The notes beneath the pieces are model-generated. The model had not been told where the DNA came from. It saw only the letters and a list, made by a program, of their open reading frames with translations, and ran no database searches. A program made the translations under genes and the position numbers. Positions 49,483-57,695 of a stretch of 64,000 nt of DNA are shown here, piece by piece; within the stretch, counting starts at the first letter, position 1, and each line of letters starts with the position of its first letter. The stretch covers positions 124,001-188,000 of the forward strand of contig NZ_JAIFZQ010000020.1 in the NCBI RefSeq assembly GCF_019710585.1. Reading direction: 5' to 3'. This DNA is from Arthrobacter sp. MAHUQ-56. GTDB taxonomy: Bacteria; Actinomycetota; Actinomycetes; Actinomycetales; Micrococcaceae.

Positions 49483-50859
49483 CTATCCCTTCGGCCGCAG
49501 GTCGTAGATCCGGCGCAGCTTGCCGTTGGACCGCTCCAGCGAGCCGGGTTCCACCACGTCCACCGTGCACGAAGAACCCACGTGGATCTTGATCTGCTCC
49601 TTCAGGGTGCGTCCCGCCGTCGTGCTCTGCTCAACAGTGACGGCGTCCCGGCGCTCGATCCGGACGGTCAGCTGGTCCATCCGCTGGCCTTCGGGCCGGG
49701 TGAGTTCGAGCTGGAAGTGCGGGCTCAGTTCGGGGATCCGCAGGGCGATTTCCTCGATCTGGGACGGGAACAGGTTCACGCCGCGCAGGATGATCATGTC
49801 GTCGCTGCGGCCGGTGATGCGGCCCATCCGGCGGTGCGCGGGGCGGGCCGTGCCGGGCAGGAGCCGGGTGAGGTCCTTGGTGCGGTAGCGGATGATCGGC
49901 AGGGCTTCCTTGGTGAGTGAGGTGAAGACCAGCTCGCCGTGTTCGCCGTCGCGCAGGACGTTTTCCTTGCCCGGGGCGGGGTTGAAGGGGTCGATGATCT
50001 CGGGGCGGAAGTGGTCCTCCCAGATGTGGCTGCCGTCCTGGGTTTCCACGGCTTCGCCGGCCACGCCGGGGCCCATGACCTCGGACAGGCCGTAGATGTC
50101 GCAGGCCTTGATGTTCATCATGACCTCGAGCTCGTGCCGCATCTCCTGGGTCCACGGTTCCGCGCCGAGCACGGCGAACTTCAGCGACGTGGAGGCGGGG
50201 TCGATGCCCATGTGCGCCATGGCGTCGGCGATGGTCAGCAGGTAGGTGGGGGTGGCCAGGATGGCGTCCGGCTGGAAGTCCTGGATCAGCTGGATCTGGC
50301 GTTCGGTCTGGCCGCCGGACATGGGAATGACGGTGCAGCCCAGGGCTTCGGCGCCGGCGTGCGCGCCCAGGCCGCCGGTGAAGAGGCCGTAGCCGTAGGC
50401 GTTGTGGACCTTCATGCCGGGGCGGATGCCGGAGGCGCGGAAGCTGCGGGCCACGAGCTTGGCCCAGTCCGCCAGGTCCTGCTTGGTGTAGCCGACGACG
50501 GTGGGCCGGCCCGTGGTGCCCGAGCTGGCGTGGATGCGGGCCACCTCGCTCTGCGGGACGGCGAACATGCCGAACGGGTATTCTGCGCGCAGGTCGTCCT
50601 TGGTGGTGAACGGGAAGTTGCCCAGGTCCTCGAGTTGGCGCAGGTCGCTGGGGTGGATGCCGGCCTCGTCGAACTTGCGCTTGTACAGCGGCACGCGGTC
50701 GTAGGCGTACGCCACCGTGTCCTGCAGCCGCTTGAGCTGGAGGGCTTCGAGCTCGTCGCGGGAGATGGTCTCCTCGCGGTCCAGGACGGCGTCGGTGGCC
50801 GTGCTGTCCGTTGAGGCGGGAGCGGTGGTGGCGGGGGTTTCGGGGGCATGCAGGGTCAT
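49483..50859 (-). CDS. paaK: Phenylacetate--CoA ligase PaaK
   Basis: Activates phenylacetate to phenylacetyl-CoA, the first step of the pathway. A 458-aa AMP-forming ligase with the P-loop HASSGTTGRPTVVGYTKQDL, then YGYGLFTGGLGAHAGAEALG, CDIYGLSEVMGPGVA and the C-terminal GRSDDMIILRGVNLFPSQIE. It lies 6 bases after paaI and before tetR, in an operon with a PaaR-type operator at its head. Confidence 0.94.
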   Translation of the reverse strand: MTLHAPETPATTAPASTDSTATDAVLDREETISRDELEALQLKRLQDTVAYAYDRVPLYKRKFDEAGIHPSDLRQLEDLGNFPFTTKDDLRAEYPFGMFAVPQSEVARIHASSGTTGRPTVVGYTKQDLADWAKLVARSFRASGIRPGMKVHNAYGYGLFTGGLGAHAGAEALGCTVIPMSGGQTERQIQLIQDFQPDAILATPTYLLTIADAMAHMGIDPASTSLKFAVLGAEPWTQEMRHELEVMMNIKACDIYGLSEVMGPGVAGEAVETQDGSHIWEDHFRPEIIDPFNPAPGKENVLRDGEHGELVFTSLTKEALPIIRYRTKDLTRLLPGTARPAHRRMGRITGRSDDMIILRGVNLFPSQIEEIALRIPELSPHFQLELTRPEGQRMDQLTVRIERRDAVTVEQSTTAGRTLKEQIKIHVGSSCTVDVVEPGSLERSNGKLRRIYDLRPKG

Positions 50860-50865
50860 GGGTTC

Positions 50866-51324
50866 CTACTTCTTGGAGATGGTGCGGCTGCGTCCGCGGA
50901 ACTCGGCAATGAGTTCGCCCGGGGTGGCGGCGGGCTGCTGGGTGGGGTCGGCGGCGAAGATCTGGATGTCGTACAGGCCGCTGCGGCCCACCGTTGAGCG
51001 CCGGTTGGCGATGGCGGTGACCACCTGGCCGCGGTAGGCGGGCTTGAGGAAATTGATGTCGACGCCGGCTGCCACGGTGATGTTGTTTTCCTCGCCGGGT
51101 GCCGGGGTGGCGGGGTTGCACGCCAGGGCGAAGGCGGAGTCCGCGAAGGCGAAGATCATTCCGCCGTGGGCCATGCCGAATCCGTTGAGCATTTCCTGCC
51201 GGAGGGTCATGCGGATGGTGGCGTGGCCGTCGCTGAGGGCGAGGACCTCGATTCCCATCCATTCGGAGGCGTAGTCGTTTTCCAGGATGGGGTGGGTGGC
51301 CCCGGAGATTGTTGCTTCAGCCAT
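50866..51324 (-). CDS. paaI: Hydroxyphenylacetyl-CoA thioesterase PaaI
   Basis: A 152-aa hotdog thioesterase of the PaaI/PaaD group. MLNGFGMAHGGMIFAFADSA has the HGG and the acid residue further on; VDINFLKPAYRGQVVTAIAN is the second family block. It removes CoA from ring-hydroxylated phenylacetyl-CoA by-products. First gene of paaI-paaK-tetR; the operator at 51347-51368 lies 23 bases before its start. Confidence 0.9.
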   Translation of the reverse strand: MAEATISGATHPILENDYASEWMGIEVLALSDGHATIRMTLRQEMLNGFGMAHGGMIFAFADSAFALACNPATPAPGEENNITVAAGVDINFLKPAYRGQVVTAIANRRSTVGRSGLYDIQIFAADPTQQPAATPGELIAEFRGRSRTISKK

Positions 51325-51346
51325 GCGTCATTGCCTCCAGCTTTAT

Positions 51347-51368
51347 TTACCGAATGTTCATTAGGTAA
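51347..51368 (-). promoter_or_regulatory. PaaR-type operator upstream of paaI-paaK-tetR
   Basis: TTACCGAATG, two bases, then CATTAGGTAA: a perfect 8-bp outer match with symmetric arms, same 10-2-10 spacing as the sites at 35551 and 44414. The most symmetric of the three. Confidence 0.75.
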
Positions 51369-51675
51369 TCCCATCAGGGGGTCCGGTGTCAAGGGGAGGA
51401 GGACTTGATGTGTGCCTTCCTGCCCGCTTACTCGGCCGGTTCGAGGGACCGAAGGCGGGGACACGCCGTCGTCCGCGGCGCGCCGCTCGGTGGGCGGAAA
51501 AGCAACTGGGCTGGAAGGCACATGGAACCCGGCCGGCGTGGGCCCGCGTAGTCGTCCTTGGGGTGCTCAAAACGGCAGCTACGGACCAGCCGATGCCGGG
51601 TGGAATGGCATCCGGCGTGGACGGAAGTGCAAGGATGGAACGCAACCGGCACCAGCAACAAGCAAAGGGCGGACC
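51369..51675. other. Intergenic region upstream of pta
   Basis: About 300 bases without a convincing gene. The pta frame stays open through much of it, but the translated residues (Arg/Gly/Pro-rich) do not resemble Pta. I see no clear hairpin or operator beyond the PaaR site at its left edge. Confidence 0.6.
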
Positions 51676-53790
51676 ATGGCCAAGGGCATCTACGTCAGCG
51701 CAACCACTCCCGGATCAGGCAAGTCCCTGGTGGCATTGGGATTGGCGGACACCCTGCACCGGCACGCGGACAGGATCGGCTTCTTCAAACCGGTGGTCAC
51801 CGGCCGCACGGCCTTCGACGATCCCATGGTGGCCCTTATGAAATCGCGGTTCGGGCTGGAGGACCGGCTCTGCCGCGGCGGCCTGACCTTCGAGGAGGTC
51901 CGCACCCTGCTGGCCGAAGGCAACCGGGCCGAAATCGACGCGCGCTGCGTGGAAATCTACGCGGAGATCGCCCGGCACTGCGACGTGGTGATCGTGGAGG
52001 GGACGGACCTGACGGGCCAGGACGCCGCCGTCGAATTCGACCTCAACGCACGCCTGGCCAACAACCTCGCCACGCCGGTGGTGGCCGTGGTGGGGGCAAA
52101 GGGGCGCACCGTGGCCGAGGCCGCCGCCGCCGTCGAAGTTGCGCGCAAGGAGCTTGCTGCCGAACGGTGCTCGCTGCTGGCCATCATGGTGAACCGCGCA
52201 GACCCGGAAGACCTGGACGGGATCGCCGCGGCCCTCAAGCCCGGCGCCTCGAACCGGCCCGTGTACATCTTCCCCGAGCTGGAGGACATCGCCCGGCCCA
52301 CCACCGGCGAGGTGGCCGCGGCGCTTGGTGTCCGGCAGATCGCGGGCCGGGCGGACATGGAGCGCGACGTCAAGGACATCAAGGTGGCCGCCATGAACGT
52401 GGGCAACTTCCTCAACGTGCTGGACGAGGGCGCCCTGGTGATCGTGCCGGGCGACCGGGCTGACGTGATGGTGGCCTGCCTGGCGTCGTCGTTCTCGCCG
52501 GAATTTCCCGTTCCCTCGGCCCTGGTGCTCACCGGCGGCCTGGCGCCGGACGCCAACATCTATCCGCTGCTGGCCCAGGCCCCGTTCCCGGTGTTCGCCG
52601 CGCATGACGATACCTACACCACCGCAAAGCGCGTCTCAGAGGTCCGCAGCGAGATCTGGTCCGGGCACCGGCGCAAAGTGGCGTCCGCCCTGGGGCTGTG
52701 GTCGCGCCGGGTGGACGAGACCGAGCTGGTGGAGCGGCTGCACCTGCCCCGGCCCGAGCGGATGACGCCGCTGCGCTTCCTTCATGACCTCATCGAGCGG
52801 GCCAGGGCCCAGCGCCGGCACGTGGTGCTGCCCGAGGGGACGGATGTGCGCATCCTGCGGGCGGCCGAAATACTGCACCGCCGCGATGTCTGCGACCTCA
52901 CGGTCCTCGGCCCCGAATCTGACGTCCGCGAGCTCGCGGCGGCCAGCGGCATCGACCTCACGGGTATCAACATCGTGGACCCGGCGACCTCGGACCTGCG
53001 GCAGACGTTCGCGGAGAAGTACGCCGAGCTTCGGGCGCACAAGGGGGTGGACGTGTCCAAGGCCCTGGAGATCATGCAGGACGTGAGCTACTTCGGCACC
53101 ATGATGGTGCAGCTTGGCGTGGTGGACGGGATGGTGTCCGGCGCCGCGCACACCACGGCCCACACCATCCGGCCGGCCCTCGAGTTCGTCAAGACCCGGC
53201 CCGGTGTGAAGATCGTGTCCTCGGTGTTCCTGATGCTCATGCCGGACCGGGTGCTGGTCTACGGCGACTGCGCCGTGAACCCGGACCCGAACGTGGAGCA
53301 GTTGGCGGACATCGCGCTGGCGTCTGCCGAGACCGCCGCGCAGTTCGGGGTGGAGCCCCGGGTGGCCATGCTGTCCTACTCCACGGGCGGCTCCGGTGCC
53401 GGGAAGGCGGTGGACGAGGTGCGGCAGGCCACCGAACTGGTGCGCGAGCGGCGCCCGGACCTCGCCGTGGAGGGGCCCATCCAGTACGACGCCGCCGTAG
53501 ACGCCTCCATCGCGGCGTCGAAGATGCCGGGGTCATCGGTGGCGGGGCAGGCCACGGTCTTTATCTTCCCGGACCTGAACACGGGCAACAACACGTACAA
53601 GGCGGTCCAGCAGAGCTCCGGCGCGGTCGCCGTCGGTCCGGTCCTGCAGGGGCTGCGGAAGCCCGTGAACGACCTCTCGCGCGGCTGCACGGTGGAGGAC
53701 ATCGTGAACACGGTGGCCATTACGGCGATCCAGGCGCAGGCGCAGGTTCCGGCGCCGGACCAGGGCCCGGCGCACGCCCCGGGCGTCTAA
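51676..53790 (+). CDS. pta: Phosphate acetyltransferase, long form
   Basis: Interconverts acetyl-CoA and acetyl phosphate. At 704 aa it is the long type. The N-terminal P-loop NTPase-like domain begins KGIYVSATTPGSGKSLVALG; a DRTGG domain lies at about residues 215-330; the catalytic PTA domain starts near residue 375 (LHDLIERARAQRRHVVLPEG) and contains SYSTGGSGAGKAVDEV, then PIQYDAAVD. ATG 51676 is where similarity to Pta starts. Unlike many relatives, ackA does not follow directly but lies 7.5 kb away. Confidence 0.93.
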   Translation: MAKGIYVSATTPGSGKSLVALGLADTLHRHADRIGFFKPVVTGRTAFDDPMVALMKSRFGLEDRLCRGGLTFEEVRTLLAEGNRAEIDARCVEIYAEIARHCDVVIVEGTDLTGQDAAVEFDLNARLANNLATPVVAVVGAKGRTVAEAAAAVEVARKELAAERCSLLAIMVNRADPEDLDGIAAALKPGASNRPVYIFPELEDIARPTTGEVAAALGVRQIAGRADMERDVKDIKVAAMNVGNFLNVLDEGALVIVPGDRADVMVACLASSFSPEFPVPSALVLTGGLAPDANIYPLLAQAPFPVFAAHDDTYTTAKRVSEVRSEIWSGHRRKVASALGLWSRRVDETELVERLHLPRPERMTPLRFLHDLIERARAQRRHVVLPEGTDVRILRAAEILHRRDVCDLTVLGPESDVRELAAASGIDLTGINIVDPATSDLRQTFAEKYAELRAHKGVDVSKALEIMQDVSYFGTMMVQLGVVDGMVSGAAHTTAHTIRPALEFVKTRPGVKIVSSVFLMLMPDRVLVYGDCAVNPDPNVEQLADIALASAETAAQFGVEPRVAMLSYSTGGSGAGKAVDEVRQATELVRERRPDLAVEGPIQYDAAVDASIAASKMPGSSVAGQATVFIFPDLNTGNNTYKAVQQSSGAVAVGPVLQGLRKPVNDLSRGCTVEDIVNTVAITAIQAQAQVPAPDQGPAHAPGV

Positions 53791-53806
53791 GGCCGCAACC
53801 TGCAAA

Positions 53807-53844
53807 GGACGACGCCGGCACTTTCGCAAGTGCCGGCGTCGTCC
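53807..53844. terminator. Strong terminator between pta and the MFS gene
   Basis: A perfect 17-bp stem (53807-53823 with 53828-53844) around TCGC, followed by GTGTTTTC. Likely serves both convergent genes. Confidence 0.85.
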
Positions 53845-53866
53845 GTGTTTTCGGGGTGCTTGAGGG

Positions 53867-55198
53867 TCAGGCGGCTGCCTTGACCTTCAGGGGCTCGATC
53901 TTGCCGATGACGAACAGGTAGTTCGCAGCGCCGATGAGGGAGATGGCGCCGATCACGGCAAGGGGTGCCACGAAGGAACCGGTCTGGTCAACCAGCACGC
54001 CGATCAGGATGGGGGTGAAGATGCCGGCGAGGTTTGAGGCGAAGTTCTGCAGACCGCCGATGGAGCCAACGTGGCGGGAGCTGGGGGCGACGTCGGCCGG
54101 CAGCGACCAGATGCCGGTGGCGGCAACGGTCAGGCTTGAGTAGGCAACCGAGAGCAGGGCCAGGGCCATCCAGGCTTCGGGAACGAGCGCGGCGAACATG
54201 ATCACCGAACCGCCCGCCAGGCCGCCGGCAATGGCGGTCTTGCGGACCTTGCTCACCGGCGCGCCGGCGCGGACTGCACGGTCCGCCAGGTAGCCGCCGA
54301 GCCAGCCGAACAGGACGGCACAGATGCCGGGGATGGCGCCGAAGAAGCCCAGCTTGAGGAGGTCGAAACCGCGTTCCTTCACCAGGTAGCTCGGGAAGAA
54401 GGTGATGAAGAAGTAGATGGCGCTGTTCAGGCAGAAGAAGCCGAACATCATGCTGAGGATGGTGCGGTACTTGAACAGGGCGCGCCATGGAAGCTTGGCT
54501 GCGCCTTCGTCATCGCTTGCCGCGCCTCGGGCGCCGCCTTCCTGGATGTAGCTGACCTCTGCCTCGTTGGCGCCGGCGTGCTCTTCCGGGCTGCGGTAGT
54601 ACTTCCACCACACGGCCGCCCAGATGATTCCGAGGATGCCGATGATGATGAAGACCGCGTGCCAGGAGGTGAACGCGACGATCAGGGTGACAATCGGCAG
54701 GGCAATCACCGCGCCGACCCGGGATCCGGAGTCCCAGATGCTGGTGGCGAAGGCACGCTCCCGGACGGGGAACCACGTCGCCACCACCTTGGCGGCGGTG
54801 CTGGGTGCGGGGCTCTCGCCGACGCCCAGGAGGAAGCGGGCGGCGAAGAGGGTCCAGAAGTTCGATGCCGCTGCGGTGACCATCGTGAAGATGGACCACC
54901 ATACGGCGGCCAGCGAGAAGGACCGGCGCGGGCCGACCTTGTCCACATACCAGCCGGCGGCGAGCTGGAAGAAGTCGTAGGCCCAGAAGAAGGCGGCGAA
55001 GATCAGGCCCTGTTGTGTGGCGCTGAGTTCAAAGTCCTTGCCCATGAACGGCAGGGCGACGCTCAGGCTGGAACGGTCGAGATAGTTGATGCTGAGGCCT
55101 AGAAAGGCAAGCCAGATGATGACCCAGCGTTTGCGGGTCATCAGTCGCGGCGCTGCGGTGGAGGTGGCGGCATTGGTGTTGTTGCCGAGCGCAGTCAT
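53867..55198 (-). CDS. MFS transporter, sugar-acid (ACS) family
   Basis: A 443-aa twelve-helix importer of the anion:cation symporter family, which takes up hexonates, hexarates and similar acids. LGLSINYLDRSSLSVALPFM in helix 1 and LGVGESPAPSTAAKVVATWF in helix 4 are characteristic of this family. The start at 55198 has AAGGAGA upstream. It is divergent from the GntR gene; the operator direct repeat lies between them. With the downstream catabolic genes it would import an aldonic acid. Confidence 0.85.
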   Translation of the reverse strand: MTALGNNTNAATSTAAPRLMTRKRWVIIWLAFLGLSINYLDRSSLSVALPFMGKDFELSATQQGLIFAAFFWAYDFFQLAAGWYVDKVGPRRSFSLAAVWWSIFTMVTAAASNFWTLFAARFLLGVGESPAPSTAAKVVATWFPVRERAFATSIWDSGSRVGAVIALPIVTLIVAFTSWHAVFIIIGILGIIWAAVWWKYYRSPEEHAGANEAEVSYIQEGGARGAASDDEGAAKLPWRALFKYRTILSMMFGFFCLNSAIYFFITFFPSYLVKERGFDLLKLGFFGAIPGICAVLFGWLGGYLADRAVRAGAPVSKVRKTAIAGGLAGGSVIMFAALVPEAWMALALLSVAYSSLTVAATGIWSLPADVAPSSRHVGSIGGLQNFASNLAGIFTPILIGVLVDQTGSFVAPLAVIGAISLIGAANYLFVIGKIEPLKVKAAA

Positions 55199-55280
55199 GC
55201 GGTCTCCTTCGACGTATACATGGCTTTGGGTGCCTGGGGCACCGGCGGGGAGGGGAAGAACGCCGAAGATCACGGCGCCA

Positions 55281-55310
55281 AATCATATAGGAATCTGGTT
55301 AATCATATAG
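55281..55310. promoter_or_regulatory. Direct repeat operator between the MFS and GntR genes
   Basis: AATCATATAG occurs at 55281-55290 and again at 55301-55310, exactly 20 bases or two helical turns apart. The first copy continues as GAATCTGG. The same TCATATAGGAA core forms both arms of the site at 56281-56312, so the local GntR protein probably binds both. Confidence 0.65.
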
Positions 55311-55314
55311 ATTT

Positions 55315-55330
55315 TGTGATCTGGATCAAG
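55315..55330 (+). promoter_or_regulatory. CRP/GlxR-like site upstream of the GntR gene
   Basis: TGTGATCTGGATCAAG fits TGTGA-N6-TCA. ATTTTGTGATCTGGATCA (55311-55328) recurs with one change at 31621-31638. It abuts the GntR-type repeats, so carbon-status control on top of substrate induction is possible. Confidence 0.45.
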
Positions 55331-55430
55331 CCCTTCCCGAAAATCCGTCCGGCAGCCGCTCCGGAAGCGGCGGTGGCTTATGATTCCCCACAGCAAGTCC
55401 CTTCCGTTTTTCGAACCCAGAGGTCCACGC

Positions 55431-56153
55431 GTGCCCCCACGTCCATCGTCCGACACATCCCGAGGCAAGGCCGCGTCCGCGGACGTCTACGCCTCCATGC
55501 GCGCCGCCATCCTTGAAGGCGAAATTTCCCCGGGCACGCGCATCAACATCGACGGCGTGGCCCGCAGCCTGGGCGTGTCCCAGACGCCTGTGCGGGAGGT
55601 GCTGCAGCGGCTCGAGGGTGACAACCTGGTGGTCTACAACCCCGGCCGCGGCTACAGCACCACGCCGCTGCTCGGCCTCCCTGAACTGCGGTCATTGTTC
55701 GAATTCCGGCTCCTGGTGGAGCCCTGGGCGGCCCGCGCCGCCGCCGTCGACCGGTTGGCCAACCCGGCGGCCGCACTGGAGAAGGAGCTGGCCGGATTCA
55801 GGGACGCCATGAAGTCCGCCGGCGACCTGCGGCAGGACCTGGTGGCACACGATACGCGCTTCCATGACACCATCCTCGCGGCCTCCGGAAACCCGGTGGT
55901 GCGCCACGCGTTCGCCCAAACGCACTGCCACCTGCACACGTTCCGGCTGTACCCGGCGGACGTGGACGGGGCAATTACCGTGGCCGAACACACTGCGGTG
56001 CGGGAAGCCATCGCGGCCTGCGATCCGGAGGGGGCGGAGGCTGCCATGACCACCCATATCCACAACTCCTTCGACAGGTTCGCCCAGGCGTTCGGGGGCG
56101 GACTGGAGCCGCTGGCGGACAGTGGACCGCCGCGGAAGCGCATCATCACCTAG
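55431..56153 (+). CDS. GntR family (FCD) transcriptional regulator
   Basis: A 240-aa repressor. The winged helix contains ADVYASMRAAILEGEISPGT and VARSLGVSQTPVREVLQRLE; the C-terminal all-helical FCD domain (FEFRLLVEPWAARAAAVDRL, then HDTRFHDTILAASGN) binds a sugar-acid ligand through a metal. I chose GTG 55431, preceded by AGAGG, because TATGAT around 55379-55384 looks like a -10 box; ATG 55380 would add 17 residues and remains possible. It likely controls both the MFS gene and the dehydratase operon. Confidence 0.82.
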   Translation: MPPRPSSDTSRGKAASADVYASMRAAILEGEISPGTRINIDGVARSLGVSQTPVREVLQRLEGDNLVVYNPGRGYSTTPLLGLPELRSLFEFRLLVEPWAARAAAVDRLANPAAALEKELAGFRDAMKSAGDLRQDLVAHDTRFHDTILAASGNPVVRHAFAQTHCHLHTFRLYPADVDGAITVAEHTAVREAIAACDPEGAEAAMTTHIHNSFDRFAQAFGGGLEPLADSGPPRKRIIT

Positions 56154-56174
56154 GGTGCCAGGCACATGTCATCG

Positions 56175-56221
56175 GCCCCGGCCGCAGCAACCGAACCGGT
56201 TCGCTGCCGCCGGGGCTTTTT
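56175..56221 (+). terminator. Intrinsic terminator of the GntR gene
   Basis: GCCCCGGCCGCAGC (56175-56188) pairs with GCTGCCGCCGGGGC (56203-56216) with one mismatch and is followed by TTTTT. It separates the regulator from the dehydratase promoter. Confidence 0.88.
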
Positions 56222-56264
56222 GGTGTGCGGCCAGGGTGCCGGCGCTTCCGGAGGAGCCGGAGGA

Positions 56265-56312
56265 TTGACGTGCATCACAGTTCCTATATGATTGTTGCAA
56301 TTCATATAGGAA
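56265..56312 (+). promoter_or_regulatory. Promoter and operator of the sugar-acid operon
   Basis: TTGACG (56265-56270) and TATGAT (56287-56292) are spaced by 16 bases. TTCCTATATGA (56281-56291) and TCATATAGGAA (56302-56312) form a perfect 11-bp inverted repeat with a 10-base gap, covering the -10 box and the expected start point near 56299. Binding would block transcription. Confidence 0.75.
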
Positions 56313-56348
56313 TCTCGAATGACGCCCTTTCACGAAAGAAGAACCCCC

Positions 56349-57695
56349 ATGCCATCCATCACCTCCATCAAGACCCAGGACGTACGCTTTCCCACGTCCC
56401 TGGAGCTTGACGGTTCAGACGCGGTCAATGTTGACCCCGACTACTCCGCCGCCTACGTGGTGATCCGCACCGACGCGGGCGACGAAGGCCACGGTTTCGT
56501 CTTCAGCTGCGGCCGCGGCAACGAGATCCTGACCGCCGCCATCGATGCCTACGCACGCCTGCTGGTGGGACGCGACATCGACGAACTGATCTCCGACCTC
56601 GGCGCTGCGTCCCGGCTCCTCATCCACGATTCCCAGCTCCGCTGGCTCGGACCCGAAAAGGGCGTCACGCAGATGGCCTGCGGTGCCCTGGTCAGTGCTC
56701 TCTGGGACATCCGGGCCCGCCGGGAGAACAAGCCCCTCTGGCTGCTCCTCAGCGAGATGACGCCGGAGGAACTGGTCAGCGTGGTGGACTTCACCCACAT
56801 CCGCGACGCCCTCAGCCCCGAGGAAGCGCTGGAGATCCTCCGGGCCGGCCAGGAAGGCAAGGAGCAGCGCATCGCCGAGCTCAAGGCCGGCGGCTTCCCC
56901 GCCTACACCACCAGCCCGGGCTGGCTCGGCTACAGCGACGAGAAGCTCGTGCGGCTCAGCAAGGAAGCCGCCGCCGACGGGTTCTCCATGATCAAGCTCA
57001 AGGTGGGCGGCGACATCAACGACGACCGCCGCCGCATGGCCCTGGCCCGTGAAGCCGTGGGCAGCCTCCCCATCGCGATCGATGCCAACCAGCGCTGGGA
57101 AGTGTCCGAAGCCGTGGAGTGGGTCAACCAGCTGGCCGAGTTCAACCCCTACTGGATCGAAGAACCCACCAGCACCGACGACGTCCTGGGCCACGCCGAG
57201 ATCCGCAAGGGTGTCAGCCCCGTCCGCGTGGCTACCGGTGAAGCCGTGCAGAGCCGGATCATCTTCAAGCAGCTGCTGCAGGCCGGCTCCATCGACGTAC
57301 TGCAGCTTGACTCCACCCGGGTGGCCGGCGTCAACGAGAACATCGCCATCCTCCTCCTGGCCGCCAAGTTCGGGGTGCCCGTCTGCCCGCACGCTGGAGG
57401 CGTGGGCCTGTGCGAACTGGTCCAGCACTTCTCCTTCTTCGACTACTCCGTGGTGGCCCGCAGCCAGGACAACAGGATGATCGAGTTCGTGGACCACCTG
57501 CACGAGCACTTCGCCGAACCCGTCCGCATCGTCGATGGCCGCTACGCCGCACCGGAACTGCCGGGCACCGGCGCCGAGATGCTCAGTGCCTCCCGCAGCC
57601 ACTGGGAGTTCCCGGGCGGCACCGGCTGGCAGGAAGTGGGCAACCGCGCCGCCGTCACGGGCGGATCCCTCAGCACAGCCGGAGCCGGCCGATGA
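56349..57695 (+). CDS. L-fuconate dehydratase-like enolase-superfamily sugar-acid dehydratase
   Basis: A 448-aa dehydratase of the mandelate-racemase group. The opening [20 protein letters not shown], then YSAAYVVI, is typical of L-fuconate dehydratase. The base Lys pair lies in MIKLKVGG, metal ligands in AIDANQRW and WIEEPTS and near TGEAV, and the catalytic His in [12 protein letters not shown]. Known FucD also dehydrates D-arabinonate, which has the same C2-C4 stereochemistry. With no fucose genes nearby and a KGSADH-type partner, D-arabinonate is the more likely substrate. ATG 56349 was preferred to ATG 56319, which lies close to the operator. Confidence 0.85.
   Translation: MPSITSIKTQDVRFPTSLELDGSDAVNVDPDYSAAYVVIRTDAGDEGHGFVFSCGRGNEILTAAIDAYARLLVGRDIDELISDLGAASRLLIHDSQLRWLGPEKGVTQMACGALVSALWDIRARRENKPLWLLLSEMTPEELVSVVDFTHIRDALSPEEALEILRAGQEGKEQRIAELKAGGFPAYTTSPGWLGYSDEKLVRLSKEAAADGFSMIKLKVGGDINDDRRRMALAREAVGSLPIAIDANQRWEVSEAVEWVNQLAEFNPYWIEEPTSTDDVLGHAEIRKGVSPVRVATGEAVQSRIIFKQLLQAGSIDVLQLDSTRVAGVNENIAILLLAAKFGVPVCPHAGGVGLCELVQHFSFFDYSVVARSQDNRMIEFVDHLHEHFAEPVRIVDGRYAAPELPGTGAEMLSASRSHWEFPGGTGWQEVGNRAAVTGGSLSTAGAGR

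Noticed and set aside
51412..51675. N-terminal extension of Pta
   Set aside because: The frame is open but the residues are Arg/Gly/Pro-rich and unlike Pta; similarity begins exactly at ATG 51676.
56349..57695. Glucarate/galactarate or mandelate racemase assignment for the enolase-superfamily enzyme
   Set aside because: The N-terminal block ([13 protein letters not shown]) and residue spacing match L-fuconate dehydratase better.
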